Positions 5,178 through 7,392 of a stretch of DNA of 7,392 nucleotides are shown piece after piece. Below the pieces are notes generated by a model. The model did not search any database and was not told the origin of the DNA. It saw only the letters and a list, made by a program, of their open reading frames with translations. The stretch is from Acidobacteriota bacterium. GTDB taxonomy: Bacteria; Acidobacteriota; UBA6911; RPQK01; JAPXNP01. The translations under genes were made by a program, and so were the position numbers. Within the stretch, counting starts at the first letter, position 1, and each line of letters opens with the position of its first letter. The stretch is from the NCBI GenBank assembly GCA_030614585.1, contig JAUWTT010000190.1, positions 1-7,392 on the forward strand, read 5' to 3'.

Positions 5178-6125
5178 CTACTTTTCCAGTTGGACGAACA
5201 ACCGGCTGACTGAAGTCTCCTCATGGATGGACCGGATCGCCTCAGCCAGCAAAGGTGCAACAGTAAGCACCTTAATCTTCGATATCCGTTTCTCCTCAGC
5301 CAAAGGAATGGTGTTGGTAACCAGCACCCCTTCGAACTCCGATGCCCGGAGTCGATCAATGGCAGGACCTGAAAAAACCCCGTGGGTTGCGGCTGCAAAG
5401 AGACGACGGGCCCCCTTCTATCGCATTTCTTCCGTGGCATTCACGATCGTACCCCCGGTGTCGATCAGGTCATCAACGATGATGACATCTCGACCATCTA
5501 CGTCACCGACGATATTCATAATGACGGCTTCGTTGTCCGCAACACGTCTCTTGTCAATGATCGCCAGGTTGGCCTTAAGAAATTTCGCGTAGAATCTAGC
5601 GCGTTCGACTCCACCCGAGTCAGGTGAAACCACCGCCAGCCTTTCTAAATCCAACCCTTTGAGGTAGTCAATGATTACCGGAGTCGCATAGAGATGGTCG
5701 ACTGGAACATTGAAAAACCCTTGAATCTGATCAGCATGGAGATCGACCGTCAAAAGTCTGTTGGCTCCGGCAGCGGAGAGAAGATCGCCCACCAATTTAG
5801 AGGAAATTGGAACTCTGGGTTTGTCTTTCCGGTCTTGTCGAGCATAGCCGTAATAAGGAAGAACCGCAGTGATCCGTCTCGCCGAAGCACGCTTAAACGC
5901 GTCGATCATGACCAGAAGCTCGACAAGCGTCTCGGCGACCGGTGGGCTAGTCGGCTGGATCAGGAAGACATCATGCCCACGGACGTTTTCGAGGATCTGG
6001 AAACAGACTTCACCATCGCTGAACCTTTTCAGCTTGGTCTTGCCGAGGGGTGCCCCCAGGTGTTCACAGATCTCTTCAGCTAACGGCAAATTCGCCGAAC
6101 CGGAGAATACCTTAAAGTTAGACAT
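5178..6125 (-). CDS. prs: Ribose-phosphate pyrophosphokinase (PRPP synthetase), interrupted by one in-frame TAG
   Basis: Prs makes PRPP from ribose 5-phosphate and ATP, the precursor of purines, pyrimidines, NAD, His and Trp. Class I features are all present: FSGSAN (7-12), RFSDGEV (34-40), YYGYARQDRKDKPR (91-104), DLHADQIQGFF (128-138) with His130, the catalytic-loop DKRR (191-194), and the PRPP loop VDDLIDTGGTI (217-227). Codon 236 is TAG (5418-5420). The same frame then resumes with family sequence: KGARRLF, ATHGVFSGPAI, VTNTIPLAEEKR, APLLAEAIR, and SVSRLF near the end, stopping at TAG 5178-5180. Counting the TAG as a residue gives 315, the usual length. Translation stopping at 235 would lose about a quarter of the protein, the last part of the C-terminal domain, so the short product is probably inactive. 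The ATG at 6123-6125 has TAGGGA upstream. No second prs is in the window. Pseudogene, sequence error and readthrough are open. Confidence 0.93.
5418..5420 (-). other. In-frame amber codon inside prs (codon 236)
   Basis: The minus-strand codons read ATG CGA TAG AAG GGG GCC, giving EEMR-stop-KGARR. E. coli and B. subtilis Prs, as I recall them, have Glu at this column (ALKERGAKR and ALVENGAKE), so GAG to TAG by one base change is the simplest origin. A run of five G and three C follows at once, a context in which base-calling can be harder. Confidence 0.93.
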
Positions 6126-6240
6126 AGAGTTCCCTACTTGCAGCTTCTTCGTCGCCCGTATTGGAATGGATAGGTGCCTACTACCGCGACCTGACGCTCA
6201 TCCTCAGCAGTCAATCACTCACTTGCAGGATCTCGCAGCA

Positions 6241-7200
6241 CTAAGAATCCGGTAGCGCTAAGCCGGCTTTCCCCAAACTATTCCTATAGTCCCTCCCGGA
6301 CACAAGACGGGTCCGGATAACGTCTCCCACCTTTTGACTGACACAATCTCTTTCGGCCTGCTCCAAAGAAGAAGTAGCCCCTATTCCAAATATGGCTGAC
6401 CCACTACCTGACATGGCCACGAAATCGCAACCAGCGTTTTGGAGAATCGCCACAACCTTCCGAAGCTCGGGGTGTCGATCAAAACACGGTTGCTCCAGAT
6501 CGTTCTGGAATTGACCCCAATCACGAGAATCCAGAACCTCTCGGAAGCGCCGAATTGTAGTATCAGCGTGCCCTCTTGTCAACAACTCCGAATTCCCTAG
6601 AGTCGCTGCTTGCAACTGTGCATAAGCAACCTTTGTAGAGACCTCGAACCCCGGGTACACCAGCAGCACTTCGCCCTCAGGTTCCGACCCGGCCCAGGGT
6701 TCAGTCTTTTCTCCCCTTCCCCAACCGAACGCCAGGCCCCCGCCCAAGAAAAACGGTACATCTGACCCGAGCTCCGCAGCCATCTCTGACAATTCCACTA
6801 AAGTGAGGCAACGGCCCGTCAACTGGCCCAACGCCATCAGAGTAACGGCGGCATTACTTGATCCTCCACCCAGACCCGCCCCAATGGGGATCCGTTTAAA
6901 CAGTGATATTTCCAGACCCGCCATTAGCCCGTAGCGGCTAGAGAAAAGCTCGACAGCTCGCAAGACTGTGTTCTCGTCATCCGAATTGACTGCTCGGCCG
7001 GAGATCTTCAGCTCCACGCCTGCCGCCGTGGGCTTAAAGATCAGCTCATCTCGCAGGTCTATCGTCTGGAGAAGTGTCCGCACCTCATGAAAACCATCTT
7101 CTCTCCGGCCCAGGATTTCCAGACAGAAATTGATCTTGGCAAACGATGGCAGGGTCAGAGGTGCCGACGTCCTATCATGAAGGCAAGGTTTCCCGAACAT
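6241..7200 (-). CDS. ispE: 4-diphosphocytidyl-2-C-methyl-D-erythritol kinase
   Basis: IspE phosphorylates CDP-methylerythritol with ATP in the MEP pathway to isoprenoid precursors, so this organism makes isoprenoids by the non-mevalonate route. It is a GHMP kinase. FAKINFCLEILGRREDGFHEV (20-40, with Lys22) is the substrate-binding start, PIGAGLGGGSSNAA (105-118) the ATP loop, GSDVPFFL (145-152, with Asp147) the catalytic segment, and AMSGSGSAIFG (262-272) the third GHMP motif. I chose the ATG at 7198-7200 (319 residues); a TTG two codons upstream is possible but less likely. Even so, about 18 residues precede the family core, longer than usual. Neither start has a visible ribosome binding site, and a GC hairpin sits 20 bases upstream. 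prs follows after 115 bases, which contain no tRNA although some lineages carry tRNA-Gln here. The stop is TAG. Confidence 0.97.
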   Translation of the reverse strand: MFGKPCLHDRTSAPLTLPSFAKINFCLEILGRREDGFHEVRTLLQTIDLRDELIFKPTAAGVELKISGRAVNSDDENTVLRAVELFSSRYGLMAGLEISLFKRIPIGAGLGGGSSNAAVTLMALGQLTGRCLTLVELSEMAAELGSDVPFFLGGGLAFGWGRGEKTEPWAGSEPEGEVLLVYPGFEVSTKVAYAQLQAATLGNSELLTRGHADTTIRRFREVLDSRDWGQFQNDLEQPCFDRHPELRKVVAILQNAGCDFVAMSGSGSAIFGIGATSSLEQAERDCVSQKVGDVIRTRLVSGRDYRNSLGKAGLALPDS

Positions 7201-7208
7201 GAGCAAAC

Positions 7209-7238
7209 CAATAACAAAGGCGGGCAGGTTCTGCCCAC
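7209..7238 (-). terminator. Hairpin with T-rich tail just upstream of ispE
   Basis: GTGGGCAG (7231-7238) pairs with CTGCCCGC (7220-7227) around an AAC loop: eight pairs, one of them G-T. On the minus strand CTTTGTTATTG follows, T-rich but broken by other bases. It could end the upstream transcript, but it lies only 20 bases from the ispE ATG, so an effect on ispE (attenuation or start-site control) is equally possible. The plus-strand side has no T-run. Confidence 0.4.
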
Positions 7239-7272
7239 CGACTGTTTCAAGAAAGAACCTCAGGATTCTCTA

Positions 7273-7286
7273 TTCTCAATTGAGAA
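7273..7286. promoter_or_regulatory. Perfect 14-bp palindrome, possible operator upstream of ispE
   Basis: TTCTCAATTGAGAA reads the same on both strands and can be widened to 18 bp with one mismatched pair. It lies in the non-coding spacer about 73 bases upstream of the ispE ATG. With no loop it is a poor RNA hairpin but a natural shape for a dimeric DNA-binding protein. I do not recognise the regulator and see no clear promoter next to it. Confidence 0.4.
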
Positions 7287-7304
7287 AAGGAACCTGGCAT
7301 CAGG

Positions 7305-7392
7305 TCAACTATCAACCAGCACGACCTGGAGTTCGGCGAGTTTCCTTTTCACCCTCTCCAGATCCTCGTCCTTTTCAGCCAACCTCATTGAC
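7305..7392 (-). CDS. C-terminal end of an unidentified, coiled-coil-like protein (continues past right edge)
   Basis: An open frame enters from the right edge and ends at TGA (7305-7307), giving 28 residues. The segment AEKDEDLERVKRKLAELQVV is highly charged with Leu/Val spaced as in a coiled coil, followed by a short LVDS end. No family can be named from so little. It is read in the same direction as ispE, 104 bases upstream of it. An internal ATG (7388-7390) could in principle start a 27-residue peptide, but a fragment of a longer gene is more likely. Confidence 0.5.
   Translation of the reverse strand, partial: SMRLAEKDEDLERVKRKLAELQVVLVDS

Noticed and set aside
5418..5420. Pyrrolysine at the internal TAG
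   Set aside because: No pyl gene is in the window, the position is normally Glu rather than a catalytic Lys, and Prs is not a known pyrrolysine protein. It is kept only as something to test.
5054..5440. 128-codon minus-strand frame overlapping the 3' part of prs
   Set aside because: It is in another frame from prs, rich in Arg/Ser/Leu with no family likeness, while the prs frame beneath it reads as conserved PRPP synthetase after the TAG.
5418..5440. Frameshift as the cause of the prs break
   Set aside because: The conserved sequence resumes in the same frame right after the TAG and the total length is exactly 315, so an indel is not needed.
6136..6228. Two copies of ACTTGCAG in the ispE-prs spacer
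   Set aside because: Only eight bases, far apart and with unrelated flanks; chance is enough.
6126..6240. tRNA-Gln expected between ispE and prs in some lineages
   Set aside because: I find no T-loop (GTTCGAATCC-like) sequence and no cloverleaf on either strand of this 115-base gap.
7201..7206. TTG two codons upstream as the ispE start
   Set aside because: An ATG follows at once in the same frame, neither has a ribosome binding site, and the protein is already longer than usual at its N-terminus.

Overview
This is a bacterial core-chromosome window in which every supported gene lies on the minus strand. Read in the direction of transcription (from 7392 down to 1), the order is: the C-terminal end of an unidentified coiled-coil-like protein, ispE, prs, rplY (bL25, CTC type), pth, hppA, rpsF (bS6), rpsR (bS18), rplI (bL9), and the first 34 codons of dnaB. 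The run ispE-prs-rplY-pth followed by rpsF-rpsR-rplI-dnaB, with no ssb between rpsF and rpsR, recalls gene orders known from deltaproteobacterial and acidobacterial-type genomes. The sequence alone does not fix the phylum. I see no mobile element, CRISPR array or RNA gene.

Region by region: 6241-7392 holds isoprenoid precursor synthesis (IspE, MEP pathway), preceded by a spacer with a perfect 14-bp palindrome and a GC-rich hairpin close to the ispE start. Region 5178-6125 holds PRPP synthetase (Prs), which feeds nucleotide, histidine, tryptophan and NAD synthesis. Region 3737-5029 holds two translation genes, bL25 and peptidyl-tRNA hydrolase. Region 1581-3578 holds a 665-residue ion-pumping membrane pyrophosphatase, which removes the pyrophosphate made by biosynthesis and stores its energy as an ion gradient. 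Region 1-1467 is the classic ribosomal protein-replication cluster S6-S18-L9-DnaB.

The most striking observation is in prs. The reading frame is intact over 315 codons, exactly the usual family length, except for a single in-frame TAG at codon 236 (5418-5420). The residues on both sides align with the family without any frameshift, and other Prs proteins usually have Glu at this position, so one GAG-to-TAG change explains it. TAG is also the terminal stop of five genes here, including prs itself, so general reassignment of TAG is unlikely. A sequencing error, a recent nonsense mutation, or amber readthrough/suppression all remain possible. Connected with this, rpsF ends in TAG and rpsR follows in the same frame after only two codons, so readthrough there would fuse S6 to S18.

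Other points of interest are an Asp in the pyrophosphatase motif that normally marks K+ dependence, a forced TTG start in pth, acidic tails on three ribosomal proteins, and several short repeats or hairpins in the spacers. These are sequence observations without experimental support.
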